The notes below the pieces were generated by a model. That model had not been told where the DNA came from, made no database searches, and was given only the letters and a program-made list of their open reading frames with translations. Below, in pieces: positions 34,907 through 46,921 of a stretch of DNA of 64,000 bases. The position numbers were made by a program, and so were the translations under genes. The number at the start of each line of letters is the position of its first letter. The first letter of the stretch is position 1. Origin of the DNA: Nilaparvata lugens (lineage: Eukaryota > Arthropoda > Insecta > Hemiptera > Delphacidae); the NCBI RefSeq assembly GCF_014356525.2, contig NC_052506.1, positions 15,867,872 through 15,931,871 of the forward strand, in the 5' to 3' direction.

Positions 34907-37900
34907 GATCAATGATGTTCGTATTACAAATAATGACCATACACCGTATTATTCAAGTTCTCTACGAGTTTTTTGTGTATCTTTTATGGAAAAGGGTGAT
35001 TGGAACTATTCCAAAGATTATTTATTCCCATATCTCAAGAGGGTTACTTTTTAATCTGAAATTAAACTTTTATTCATTTTATTGAAGAGTTTCGAGTTAC
35101 GGTCTGGTTTCAGGTTCATAACGATGAAGGTATAAGGAGAAAGTAGCTTTCTTTGATAACTCATCCAAGTAAGAAATGAGTAGAATATTCATAATTTTGT
35201 CATGTTATAAGCTCCTGGAAACTGGAATACGGAAATTATGTTATTCATAGGCCTATACATTCTTCTCTTCACTGATGAATGAAGTTGAATTATACTGTAC
35301 TTTGAAGTGGAACACTCACATCTTATAAGATAAAAGCCAACAGAATATGATTGATTAGTGATTCAAAGTGTCCACTTCAAAGAGACTACTACATAGACTA
35401 CTACTACTATAATATCAGACTTATAAGAGTCTACTACATTCTTTGTTTTTACATGAAATTGCGGAGAGTTGTCCAAAAACCATCTTACTTCCTTCGCTGG
35501 TCGCTGCAGAAATAAAACTTGTTTTTCTCTTACAATAATTGACCGAGCGATGTGAGGTCTAAGATTCAAGTCGACGGTTTGGCATTTCTCTTAATGTTTG
35601 AATGTTTAAATGTTTTTATGTTGCGCATTTACGGCGAAACGCGGTAATAGATTTTCATGAAATTTGACAGGTATGTTCTTTTTTCAATTGCGCGTCGACG
35701 TATATACAAGGTTTTTGGAAATTTTGCATTTCAAGGATAATATAAAAGGAAAAAGGAGCCTCCTTCACACGCCAATATTGGAGTAAAAATCAGACTATAG
35801 AATTATTCATCATAAATCAGCTGACAAGTGATTACACAGATGTGTGGAGAAGCCAGTCTATTGCTGTATTTCCATAAGGTCTTTAGTTTCAATCAGGTAC
35901 TTGTGGATGAGAATACTGCGTGAGGTCTACTGTTCACAGAACTACTAGTAATTGAACACGTCATTGATATGAGTAAATTTGATCCAAGATACGGATATAC
36001 CTTGAATGACATGTTGCTATAGTGAATAGAGATGAAATTATAAAGTTAATGCTTTATTTCAAACTGACTTATCTTTGTAGCCTCATGAAATATTTCGAAT
36101 TTATGCAGTGCTTGGATTCTATTACGGTAAGTAATTTATACACATTGCCCACAAAAATTGCTCAAAATCAACAAAAACTACATAATCGACAATATAAACT
36201 ACATACTCGTAGCTCCCTATTTTAGTCCAGTCAATATAGACATGAAAAAGGGGGTGTACTTGCAATTTCTATTGTAGTACTGATTTTTCAATATATTATT
36301 TGGGTTCATAAGAGAAGTCCAGAACCAATTTCTTCATGCAAAATCTCCTTGTGCTAGATACAGACTGGCCCAAAAACCTCGTATTTTCGGCTCATTTTCC
36401 AGTTTTCAGCTATTTCTGCCAAATCTTGTGATCGGACAGAAAACTTTGCTCTTGTCTTTTTTCTAGATTATGAAATTCTGAATAGAATGAGATCATTCGG
36501 AACTCTCTATCTCCAATGAGTACTGAGTTATGATTTTTCAAAAATGAGTGAAATTTGAAGAAAAAATTAATTTTGATGAATTTTAGTTTTTGATCAACAA
36601 TATCTTCCGATTGTTACCATTTAGATGTATAATTAAAAATCCCTCTGGGCGTATTTTTTTGCTCTACAATCTGAGATCAGGTAGAGCGCTCTATCTCATA
36701 TAGATTTCCCGGTACACCTGACAACAATGCTCCTTGTATTGTGAAAAACACCTAATTTTCAGCTTCAACCATCATCACCAACTACATAGTCTTCACATTG
36801 ATATTTCGCACAATGACATAAGTTCATAAGATTATGTTTTACGAGAATCACCCGTTAGATGCACTTCATTCCAGTATTTCCTGGTGGAGCGGCGCGCTTA
36901 AGGACTCCTCAAGGATCAAAACTTCAAACACTTATAACTTCTGACACTATGCTCAGATTTCATCGTACTACACTTAATTCTTCTCGGCTCGTCAAGGCGG
37001 TCCAAAATCATGCATAATAAGTCGAATTCGGTCAAAAAGTGGAAAATTTATTGTTGAGTGTACTAAAGCCCATATTCCAATACACAAAAAATGGCCAATT
37101 TTTCGTTTACCGGTAAACATTTTACTTTCAAGAAAACTTGAAGTGGAACACCATTGGTCACCCATTTCCTTTTCTTATGGTTTACCCTTCAAATTAAACT
37201 ATTATGATCGTAAAACAAAATGGATTGATACTAAGGAACACCTATGTATCTATTTTAGTTTTTATTGCAGTACATTTTCTGTCCAATTCCTGATCAGTTA
37301 TACTCATAAAATACATTTTTGAGAAAGTAAGGATCAATAATGCTCATCACTAATGACTTTTCCACTAATTGAATAAAATTTGAGGACTACTCAAATTTGT
37401 AGTATGTTTAGAGCTTACTCAAACAATAAACTTTAAATTGTAACACTTATAAAATAGATTTGTATGCTAGTCTATGCTTTTTGAAGCCTTTTGATGTCAC
37501 CCCAGAGTTTTGAAGCTATCAACATTTTGATCATTCCTTATTAGAGTTCTCATTTCAGGTGACATTCAATGAGAAATTGATGTTGCAAAATTATGAAATT
37601 ATTATTTCTCTGGAACATTCATACCAAGTCACAATTACTCAAATTTTAATTGCCCAAAACCACATTCTAAAATCACTATTCTATTCTGAACCATGATGCT
37701 TTGCAATGAATCTCAAAAAGAATATAGTATTCTCTTATTTATTCAAATGTAGGAAAGATGTAGCTCTGATTTGAGTTCGGTTTTATACTGTGGTTCAAAA
37801 TATTTTGAATAGTTTCCATGAAGAAATGCGTGAAGTTCGGATTTTGAGCGTTGCGAGCGCTGCGGAACATTTTTGAAACTATCTGTGGGGTAGGATTCGA

Positions 37901-40900
37901 CTGTAGAAAGTGGGGAGAATAGAAATAGTTTTGCCGGGTGGTTAGAAATAGTTTTTCTTCTATTCGAAAAGGGAGAGTTGGGTTCACTCTTCGTAGTAAT
38001 TTAAAAAAGGGAGGCCAAATGAAGGGGAGCGCTAGAATTAGACTTTGAGGGATGACAGGCTGATAGTTTGATAGCGAGTGTGTGTGAGTGCGCGCGCGCG
38101 CCAAGGGTTGCCGGCGACTCTCGAATATGATTGGTCGAACCAACAGCAGCCATCTTTATCCAGCACGCGTTGGCGGGAACACGATCTATAGTTATAATAA
38201 TACATCACAGCTACCAGACTGTCTTTTACATTGTGGTCTTTCATTGAAAAATATCCAATAGAAACTCAAATATCATGTATAGCTCAAAATTATTCAAAGG
38301 TTTATAAACGCAAATAAAACTAACTATGAATCAAAGATGCTAAAAAGATGACAAATTTATTTTGCATCGTACACAAAAAATCAAATAATTGGATTCCTTG
38401 AGATTCTCAACTATACAGTATTAACAAGTTTCAAGTTCAACGAGCATCGTTTAATGTGTTTGTGAATTAGATTTCAATATGTATTTGTATTTATGCCAAT
38501 TGATTGATAGATTTGGCTTACAATGCTCAGCGTCATGCATTTTGCATCAGATTGCGTTGTATTCAATATTTGCCTGTTCTTGAAATCACATTACGTGATT
38601 TTAATATTTTTGAGACGTCCTGTGATTACACGATTAGAATAAGTTTATTAAGCTTTAATAATGATAGAGTAATTCAAAAGTATTTTTAACAAACAATAGA
38701 TGTGTCTATTCTGAAACAATAACATCGAGCAGTCTGTGTTTCTCTAGATGGTTTAAAAGTTTATCAAATCTAGTCAATACTGCTATTACACTAAAATTAG
38801 TTTCCAAATAATACCAAATTCATTGAAAGGTGGATAAATAATTCTGTAGAGTTTTGACATCCTCATCATAATCTCCTCAGCAGGAGTAAAATGCTTTTTG
38901 CAATGCTAAAAAAGTGAGTAATTTTAAAAATATAACTTTAATATATTGACTCTTCATTGATTTTTACAACAAGTAGATCATCAAAAATGATGGGGAGAAA
39001 AACTTACTGTGAAAAAAATGTGTAATATGTCATCTTATAACTCAGTATTTTGTCGTGTTGAAAATATCAAAACTTATTCCGATCAAGCTTGAAAATAATG
39101 AAGATACGGTAAGATGTGAGTAGTAGGAAAACACTTCTACTCAAATTAGATAAGATAATGCATTTAGTTATTCCAATTCTTATTCGGAATCTACTTCATT
39201 ATTCCTTACCGATATTACTCCAATCACGAAAACATTCAGACGAATGAGTGGGTTCAACTAGTAAGAAAACATTGTGAAATCTATGATCTACTCATGAAAA
39301 AACGATTTTGTTGAGGGAAATGGAATACACAAATTAATATTTGTAAAAGTATACAAATGTGAAAGTATCATAAAGTATTTGTAATTTATAGAGGAATTTT
39401 ATAATAATGCTATACCGGTACTGAATACAAGGGATAGAACACATAGCATAATGATAATGAGTACTACCAAAGAGGATAATAATAGAATAAATTCTAAGAA
39501 TAGATTAATAATTATCTTTTATCATATGAATTGCAATTTAATTTGGGAATATCTTATCTAATATTATTCATAATTGATTGATCATACTGACTGATAAATG
39601 TCATGCTTTCATGATAATTCAATGGAGTTTCAACCGGTTTAGAAAGTTGAAATACTTCACCATATTAAACATTATTTGAGAATAATTGAATACTGTAGAC
39701 GTGAAGTGTACGATTCAGTGGATCAGAATGTATCGTCCGAATGGTAGATCCCTAGAGGAAGACGAAACTCAGGTAGAAAAGGCAGACCTTTTAGGAGACC
39801 TAACGGTACCACATCCCCTTGAACAATGGAAGACTACCCTCTACAATATTCCTCACGTTTTGGAGAAGTATTGTGAGAGTGCACTGAAAGGTGTATTTTT
39901 GCGAATTCCATCTTTTCGAAGAATTTTGGTGGCTGTCTTTGCTTTTACGAATGTGTTGAACAATAAATAATGGTGGAGATTCATTGGAATCATGGAGAGA
40001 GTGTAACCAAACAATAGTTGGTACTTGATAAAAAAAAAATATTATATTCATATTTATTAGGTAAGCTCAAACAATACATAGATCGGAAAAGAAAAAACAG
40101 GTTATTGCCCAAAACTTCTCCAATTTCCAAATTTAGTTTCATTAATATGTGAATTAAAATGGCGTAGAAATTGAAGGGAAGCTATCGCTGGAAGAGTACA
40201 ACAGTTTACAGTAGTATTTCCAAATAAAATATTGAAAAAATAAATGCGAACAAACATTTGAAAATTGTGTGATGTGAAATACCGAAATTCCACAGATATT
40301 ATGAAGATATGGAATCATTTATTTGAAGTTACGGAATTTTTTGAACAAAGAGTTGGATATCCGCCAATTCGATACAACAATAAGAGCATTGTTTTCTCAA
40401 TAATATATCTTACGAAGCAATTGAATACAAGCTAAACCGGAAGAAATAAATGAGGTCTATTGGCGAAACAAATACGATTCAGGGAGCTCTTCATTGGATT
40501 CAGTCCCAATGAAGTTGGGAATAACTGTTGTTAAAATAACTTTGATATTGATATTGTTTTCACACTGTTTTATGCTTTAATAACTTTGATATTGATATTA
40601 TTTTCACTGTTTTATGCTTTACACTTAATTATAATAATAATGTCCATTAAATAATTCATAAAACTTGTATTTGTTCCAATTATGCTTCTCTGTAAACCAA
40701 TTTTCTTATAAAAATTTAACTCCAATTCATAAACTCTATTTCTTTATTTTGTTCTATTTTCCTGGAGACTATAGCTTTCAGATATATGAGTTTGAATCAT
40801 GCTGATATATAACATATTGATACACAAATCTAGTTAATCTGGATCTACAACTTACGTTTCAAATGCAGACAACAATTCAATTCAATTTTTCTCAATCCAA

Positions 40901-41237
40901 AAAAATAATTTATTCCGCACAACATAATACTATTACAAAACATTGTACCATCTAACAATACCATAAAAATACTAATGAAAATTATAAAGGACATGTTTGT
41001 CATATCATTTACCAACAATTGAGAACGCACTACAAAAGAACTTAACAAAGCAACAGAAAATAATCCAATTAGAAATAACACTGATACTATATTGAAATCA
41101 CAGAAGGACAGTAGAAATGGGAAAAGCAATATCTGGTCGCTTCTTCAATTTTATCAATAGATGCTTTTCTAGATCAATATCATTTTTCGTTGAAAGATCT
41201 ATGCCTCTCTATAAATTTAGTAGTCCGGCCCGATTTC
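34907..41237. other. Intergenic AT-rich DNA, no gene recognised
   Basis: About 6.3 kb of AT-rich sequence. Open frames are short and without family resemblance. GCGCGCGCGC at 38091-38100 is a short dinucleotide run. The frame at 39686-39970 has balanced composition but no recognisable domain or splice support. I see nothing else to annotate apart from the worn foldback relative near 38870. Confidence 0.5.
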
Positions 41238-41261
41238 ATGATGATGATGATGATAATGATT

Positions 41262-41295
<34 letters not shown>
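41238..41295. repeat. (GAT)n microsatellite
   Basis: About 18 ATG/GAT trinucleotides with two interruptions. They give an Asp-run in one open frame, which is not evidence for a gene. Confidence 0.9.
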
Positions 41296-41296
<1 letters not shown>

Positions 41297-41778
41297 CCAC
41301 TCATGCAGTCAACAGTGTACCCACTCTTTAATTTCAGACTCACTTGATTAGATAGTTGAGTTTAAAATCTCTCCGTATATATCGGAAATGACTAGCATTG
41401 CGATCCAAAGATAGGAGATTTTCTTAGAAACGAATCGATGATTCAGCTCTATTCTCTTTTTATAAGGAGGAAATGCCTTACTAAATCAGACTGTTTGCTC
41501 AGGTCAGACAGCCTTTATCAATAACATATTCCTATTTATTAGCTTCTGAAACATTTCGCTTCTGGGTTACAGAGCAGCCTGTTCTCCATTACCGCGATTC
41601 TATCACTTTTCAACATTCCTTTCGACAAATGAATGTTTCTCTTATATTTTAGTGGGAATCTAGGGAACACAAACAATAAAACAGTCTATAATATTTGATA
41701 ACAAACAATTTCTCAAGTGAGTGGCTACCAACTATAATTTATACAGAATGTGCTTGAGCCATAAATAATAGATCCATT

Positions 41779-42092
41779 CTATAGTGAGGTCCACGTTATA
41801 ATGACAGTATTTGATCAACATTGGTGTTGCTATCTTTGTCTATCATTCAACAAAGCAGATAGTGCCATCATTTTCCAGCTCAGCAACGATGCCTGATCAG
41901 TTTTTAACAATATAGAAATATAATTAATCAAAAAATATTGAATCATTCGACAAAACAAATATCGCTCTCCTATAGCTTCGCAACGTTGCCAAATCCATTT
42001 TTACAATGTAGTATAATAAATTAAGGCAGAGAATCGGCAACGCTGTTCTCCTATTTCTATCCACTGCCATCATAACGTGGACCTCACTATAG
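41779..42092. mobile_element. 314-bp MITE with CTATAGTGAGGTCCACGTTA ends
   Basis: CTATAGTGAGGTCCACGTTA plus TAATGACAGT at the left is mirrored by ACTGCCATCATAACGTGG and ACCTCACTATAG at the right. Inner CAACGATGCC and GCAACGTTGCC segments are also partly inverted. No coding capacity is seen. Confidence 0.8.
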
Positions 42093-42299
42093 GAACAATG
42101 ACATACCAATAATTGTTCATTTTCGATATCATTTATTTTGAATATCATTTAATAGAAATTGCGCATTTGAACAATTTGATTTCATAGAAATCCGATTTTC
42201 AAAAATGTCTAATCAAACCGTTTTTCGATTAAATATCCGGTTCATATGAAAATCTTGGATATTAGCTGAGTAAAATATTAATATTCTTGATAATTCGCT

Positions 42300-43020
42300 G
42301 GCATTGACTTGGGAATGAATTAAGCTATACGCCCACCAACGGAGGCATTATTTATCGGACAATAGTGTGGACCTACTCATTTGGACACGGTGCGTCAGAT
42401 TCGAGACAGCCGCAGCCCGCAACCCCTCTCTTATTATGCATGCTGGCCCATTTCTTGGCACAATAGTGGCGTCATATCCACCCCCACACATCCCCCCTCC
42501 CCAAGGGAACACGTCTGAGAAAACTATGCTCATATTATATAATATTTATATGAATGTCGGATTGTCGGTTGTGAGCAGAGCTGTTTTTTCCAGATCTTTT
42601 CCTTCTCTTGCTTCGCATTTTCTCTTCGTCTTCACTGCGTCCTTGTTCTTGAGTACCACCGTCTCGCTCCCTTGTGAATAGCTTACATTAAGTTATCAAT
42701 TTATCATAGCATGCCCTATGCTGGCGTGTCGTTGTCGGGTTTTTGTTGTTTGGGATCCAACTCGTGCCTCCGCCTCCTGCATCTGGGAAAACAGCACAGC
42801 CACGGCCTCCTCAATACTTGTTATTATTTCTGTCTCATTCACGCCCGCTGCACCAGGTGACACGCCGTCATCCCCTCTCTTCTTCTCACCACCAATGTTT
42901 AATTTTTAATTCCGACCGGCGAAGGAGAGAATTATCGTCCCTGCATCACATTCACATCCACAGAGGCAGTTTCCTGTTCCTGGCTGAAACTTCCTTATTT
43001 TTTGTTTTCCCACCCGGATA
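42300..43020. other. GC-richer block, no gene recognised
   Basis: This block is richer in C than its surroundings, with pyrimidine tracts (CCACCCCCACACATCCCCCC). Overlapping open frames on both strands have no family resemblance. A promoter or UTR is possible, but nothing in the sequence proves it. Confidence 0.3.
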
Positions 43021-43745
43021 GTAATTCCTGTTCTTTCCTATAACTTGAAGGAAGACATATCAATAACTGCATTCCTCAATTCGATTAATTTTGCTGTTAT
43101 AATAACATAATACAAAGTTTTGCAAATGGTATACCTCATACCATCTTTCGATTCCCAAAAACTGTTTTAATTCATCTCAATTATTCTTTTCTCCCGATAA
43201 GTCCAATGAGTTGTGCGTAGAATGCCATTGAGTGCTAGATGAATGGTAAACCCATACATGAATGATCGAACCCATGTCCTATCCAATGTAGCGATAGAAG
43301 ACTCACATTGCGATGTTAGCACTAGACAGACCATGCCAGCTCGACAGTTGTAATTATTGTAATCAACAATGGTTTCGAATTATTTCATTTTTCAAGTCTG
43401 AGAAGAGTTTATGGGAAGTAATCTCAATAACTTGATCGAACAAATTAATAGTACTGGTTACTTAATAATTAATCATTGGAGTTAATAAACGTTAGCGTAT
43501 AGAGCATGTCTTTTCCTGCGTTCACAATTGTGCCCCTGGAGCTGTGGATTGAAGCAACAAGCGTTACAGTCAAGTACGGCGCTAACAAGACAAGTTTGTA
43601 ATGTTTGATCCGTGAACTGTGAAGAGAAGTTATGAACTTTTGGAGGAATCTCTCTCTACTATCATTCGACCTACAAATAATAATTGACAATAGTAGGTTA
43701 AAAAGGCCGGTCCTGGGACACAAGTGTCCCAGACTCCCCCTTTAC

Positions 43746-44088
43746 CTCAAGGTCATCCAGGTCAACCACCCCCAACCTCAAGGTCATCCAGGTCAACCAC
43801 CCCCACCTCAAGGTCATCCAGGTCAACCACCCCCAACCTCAAGGTCATCTAGGTCAACCACACCCACCTCAAGGTCATCTAGGTCAACCACCCCCAACCT
43901 CAAGGTCATCTAGGTCAACCACACCCACATCAAGGTCATCCAGGTCAACCACCCTAACCTCAAGGTCATCCAGGTCAACCACACCCACCTCAAGGTCATC
44001 CAGGTCAACCACACCCACCTCAAGGTCATCTAGGTCAACCACACCTACCTCAAGGTCATCCAGGTCAACCACCCTAACCTCAAGGTCA
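43746..44088. repeat. 30-bp minisatellite of AGGTCA direct repeats (DR3)
   Basis: Eleven full units of 30-31 bp, consensus CTCAAGGTCATCCAGGTCAA followed by CCACMCCCAC, plus a partial unit. Each unit contains AGGTCA-TCC-AGGTCA or AGGTCA-TCT-AGGTCA: two nuclear-receptor half-sites as a direct repeat spaced by 3. The array ends exactly where the A-tract of the Polinton left terminus begins and has no counterpart at the right terminus. Confidence 0.95.
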
Positions 44089-45044
44089 CAAAAAAAAAAA
44101 AAAAAAATTAAAAAAAAAAAAAAAAAAATTAAAAAAAAAAAAAATTAAAAAAAAAAAAAATAAAAAAAAAAAAAAAAAAAAAAAAAATAGAAGTATTGAG
44201 TTCCCAGGAAATTGACATAGATAATTTGCATCGCATATCCTGTTTCAATTTTGATAAGAGTGAAAGGAATAAACACTTCATAATAGAACAAATTCACATC
44301 TGGACTAAGAATAGAGTTCGCGGGAAATGATTCACACCACATATTTCCTGCTTTCATTTTTTATTAGATGGAAAGGATATGCGGTCAAGAAGTGGAGCTA
44401 TTTCTAGGACAGGAAACCATAAACAGCTTTACTCACAAACTAAATAAATGGGAAAAGTGGGAAAAAAGGGGAAAAAAGGGGAAAAAATGGACATTGTGTC
44501 TTGTGCAGTCATGCCACCAGTACGTGGGTGATTTTCGTATAGTAATGAGATCACGCCAGATGAATATGTCCATGGTAGACCTACTAGATCAAGATGTCCA
44601 TGGGAGACTCTAGATCAACATGGCCATGCTGCTCTAAAGATCAAAATGGTATTGAAAATAGATATTTTCAATGACTCCCACTCCATGTTCAGACATGACA
44701 TATGAACATTCTCAATGACCCTCACTCCTCCTGTCATATGGACCATCATGTCTGTATGGTATAATTGGGTCGTCCACCCAGTGGTCAGTCAGTCAGTTCA
44801 ATTACTGATCAGTTACTGATCAATCACTGTTCAGTCACTGTTCAGTTACTGTTCAGTCACTGTTCAACTGTTCAGTTACTGTTCAGTCACTGTTCAGTTA
44901 CTGTTCAGTCACTGATCAGTAATTGAACTAACTGACTGACCACTGGTGGGCGTGGTCATTGGTCATATGACCGGGGAGGTGGAGTGGGGTCGTTGAAACA
45001 GCCTTCATTGAAAGCATAACAAGATGATTTCTTACCTATATGAA
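44089..45044 (+). repeat. Polinton left TIR with A-tract terminus
   Basis: 44188-45044 is the reverse complement of 54554-55419 with very few differences. Outside it, 44089-44187 is almost pure A interrupted by single T or TT; the right end has the matching T-rich tract. The inner boundary lies a few bases after the first ATG of the leftmost ORF (45040). An 81-residue open frame present in both TIRs has no recognisable domain. Confidence 0.92.
44776..44950. repeat. TIR hairpin with 11-bp iteron array, left
   Basis: CACCCAGTGGTCAGTCAGTC plus AGTTCAATTACTGATCAGT pairs with ACTGATCAGTAATTGAAC plus TAACTGACTGACCACTGG. Between the arms lie about eight units of (T/C)ACTGTTCAGT at an 11-bp period, one of them shortened. 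Iterons within a dyad are the layout of many replication origins; a role here is inference. Confidence 0.75.
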
Positions 45045-45384
45045 TATGGTTTGGGAACGAGCTGTGGAGGGATCTCTCTGCAAACGAGTCCACTGCTCAT
45101 ACAATCTGCGCACATGTCTTCACCCTACATTCACATTGCAGGACTTTTTGGAAGCAGTTGTTGCAAGGTCAGTCAAGGTCTGTGCACCGTACTGTGAAGA
45201 ACAAGCATCCATTGTTATTACTACTCCAGTGAGTACTGCAGCTGTTACAACAACTCTTGCTGCTAGCATCACAACTACTCAAGCTAGTACTACTCCAACT
45301 AGTACTGCTGCTACTACAACTCCTAACAGTGTGCCAGATCTAGTAACAACATCAGCCTGCAGTGGAGCAAGCAGATATGTGTGA
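45040..45384 (+). CDS. Polinton ORF, Thr-rich C-terminus, unknown
   Basis: The 114-residue frame starts at an ATG inside the last bases of the left TIR. Residues 1-60 have five cysteines and a segment FTLQDFLEAVVARSVKVC. Residues 62-100 are almost entirely Thr, Ala and Ser, mucin-like. It overlaps the next ORF by a few bases in another frame, so the two could be one gene broken by a frameshift. No TATA box is obvious just upstream. I do not recognise a family. Confidence 0.45.
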   Translation: MNMVWERAVEGSLCKRVHCSYNLRTCLHPTFTLQDFLEAVVARSVKVCAPYCEEQASIVITTPVSTAAVTTTLAASITTTQASTTPTSTAATTTPNSVPDLVTTSACSGASRYV

Positions 45385-45655
45385 GTGTGGAGACTGTCTA
45401 CTAGTAACCAGCAACCAATGGATTGTGCAACCATTTCTGAAGTTTGGAGATAAGGACCTGCCTGAACCGTTTGGAACGGCTCAAAACTTCTTGAAGACAT
45501 TGACATACATCTTCCACGACGCTGAAGTATCAAGCTGCACCGATCTATATGAGGGAGCAGTCATCTTGAAATTCATGTTCGGCAGAGGATTTTGTGAAAT
45601 AAGCAATCGACTAGGAGATTTGTATCACTACATAGTTCTTCATATATTGGACTGA
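45377..45655 (+). CDS. Polinton small ORF, unknown
   Basis: From the first ATG at 45377 the frame codes for 92 residues; its reading frame is closed by a TAA at 45344-45346, upstream. The sequence begins MCECGDCLLV and has a predicted helical second half (LYEGAVILKFMFGRGF, then NRLGDLYHYIVLHI). It follows the Thr-rich ORF with an 8-base overlap and is followed by AATAAA at 45705, so the pair seems to be one transcript. A DNA-binding or death-domain-like helical role was considered but nothing supports it firmly. Confidence 0.45.
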   Translation: MCECGDCLLVTSNQWIVQPFLKFGDKDLPEPFGTAQNFLKTLTYIFHDAEVSSCTDLYEGAVILKFMFGRGFCEISNRLGDLYHYIVLHILD

Positions 45656-45704
45656 AATATTATCTTTGTGCACTATATTTATATATTTTCATGCATACAC
45701 TGTT

Positions 45705-45710
45705 AATAAA
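45705..45710 (+). terminator. Poly(A) signal after the left ORF pair
   Basis: AATAAA 50 bases after the stop at 45655 separates this transcript from the integrase promoter. Confidence 0.5.
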
Positions 45711-45924
45711 CATTTAGTAATACCACAATTGTTACACATTTTATTCCATACAACCTTCAACTTCTAGAGTAAGCATTAAGGTGTGAGATAAAGCATAAAT
45801 TACATCCTATACTGTTAGTCATCCAATACAATAGGAATCATCCTACTCTGATAAACTTATCTTTATGCAGGAAGTTGGTTAATCATGACTTCCGCCAACA
45901 TCATGGTCTGATGAACTTGTTGCC

Positions 45925-45932
45925 TATATAAA
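45925..45932 (+). promoter_or_regulatory. TATA box of integrase gene
   Basis: TATATAAA lies 29 bases before the integrase ATG at 45961. Confidence 0.6.
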
Positions 45933-45960
45933 TGCTTATTAACAAATTCATATCGCCATT

Positions 45961-46920
45961 ATGGATAAGACAGCGATAGCGCGAGAGCTGCACAGACAAG
46001 CTCGTCGGAATTTTCCGACAAGAAAGGTTATAGTCAAAGGTCTTGACGATCTCTATCAGGCTGACCTTGTTGAGATGATACCGTATGCTCGACATAACAA
46101 AGGTTACAAGTACATTATTACAATCATAAATTGTCTCAGTAAGCATGCATTTGCTATACCAATAAAAAATAAGTCGGCTGATGAAGTGGTTAAGGCAATG
46201 CAACCTATATTTGAAAAACATCCAATGAAAAATCTACAGACCGATGATGGTAAAGAGTGGTTCAATACAAAATTCCAACAACTTGTGAAACAGTATAATG
46301 TGAATCATTACTCAACTAGATCAGATAAGAAGGCATCTATAGTGGAACGCTTCAACAGAACACTTAAACAGTTAATGTGGATCAAGTTCACTGAGCAAGG
46401 AACCTATCGTTGGACAGACATTCTAACCTCACTTCTCAAAGAGTATAATACCAAGATTCATCGAACAATAGGTATGAGGCCAGTAGATGTGCAGAAGAAG
46501 CATGAGAAAGTGCTGCTTTCCAGGCTTAGCAAACAAAGACGAGAGTATAAGGATAAGTTGGATAGTAAACTGAAAAACAAGTTCTATCCTGGTCCTGGTC
46601 AAAACATTGAGCCAGGCGATAAGGTGAGAATCAGCAAGTATAAAAAGACTTTTGACAAGGGTTATCTAGCCAATTGGACAAATGAGCTGTTCACAGTAAC
46701 ACGTGTACGTCACACAGTACCTGTAACATATGAATTGGAAGACTATAGAGGTGAACCCATTGAAGGAGGATTCTATTCTGAAGAAATTGTAAAGACAAAA
46801 GTGCCCAGTGTTTTCGAAATTGAAAAAGTTTTGAGGAAAAGAGGAAATAAACTGTTGGTACGCTGGAAAGGATATAGCTCCAGTCACGACTCATGGATTG
46901 ATAAGAACGATCTTGTATAA
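45961..46920 (+). CDS. Polinton integrase (rve fold) with C-terminal chromodomain
   Basis: 319 residues. It inserts the element into host DNA by the retroviral-type DDE mechanism. The N-terminal part is short and basic (RRNFPTRKVIVKG), followed by the catalytic core with Asp35 (LYQADLVEM), Asp95 (LQTDDGKEW) and Glu129 (ASIVERFNRTLKQLMW), about 33 residues apart. An SH3-like region follows (PGPGQNIEPGDKVRI, residues about 217-260), then a chromodomain at 284-319 (VFEIEKVLRKRGNKLLVRWK, then GYSSSHDSWI), which in such elements may steer insertion to methylated-histone chromatin. All key residues are present. It is the first gene after the left ORF pair, with its own TATA box. Its stop lies two bases before the ATPase ATG, so the genes are tightly packed. 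Confidence 0.95.
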   Translation: MDKTAIARELHRQARRNFPTRKVIVKGLDDLYQADLVEMIPYARHNKGYKYIITIINCLSKHAFAIPIKNKSADEVVKAMQPIFEKHPMKNLQTDDGKEWFNTKFQQLVKQYNVNHYSTRSDKKASIVERFNRTLKQLMWIKFTEQGTYRWTDILTSLLKEYNTKIHRTIGMRPVDVQKKHEKVLLSRLSKQRREYKDKLDSKLKNKFYPGPGQNIEPGDKVRISKYKKTFDKGYLANWTNELFTVTRVRHTVPVTYELEDYRGEPIEGGFYSEEIVKTKVPSVFEIEKVLRKRGNKLLVRWKGYSSSHDSWIDKNDLV

Positions 46921-46921
46921 G

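Noticed and set aside
37739..38244. Minus-strand frames rich in Pro/Phe
   Set aside because: No family resemblance, overlapping alternatives, and a simple CG-repeat nearby; treated as chance.
41117..41347. Frame with a long Asp run
   Set aside because: Produced by the GAT microsatellite.
43884..44072. Repeated VDLDDLEVG frame on the minus strand
   Set aside because: Translation of the 30-bp minisatellite; no start context or gene structure.
44368..44613. 81-residue frame in the left TIR, repeated at 54996-55241 on the other strand
   Set aside because: Identity between the two follows from TIR identity; it is Lys/Trp-rich from a simple GGGAAAAAA repeat and has no family resemblance.
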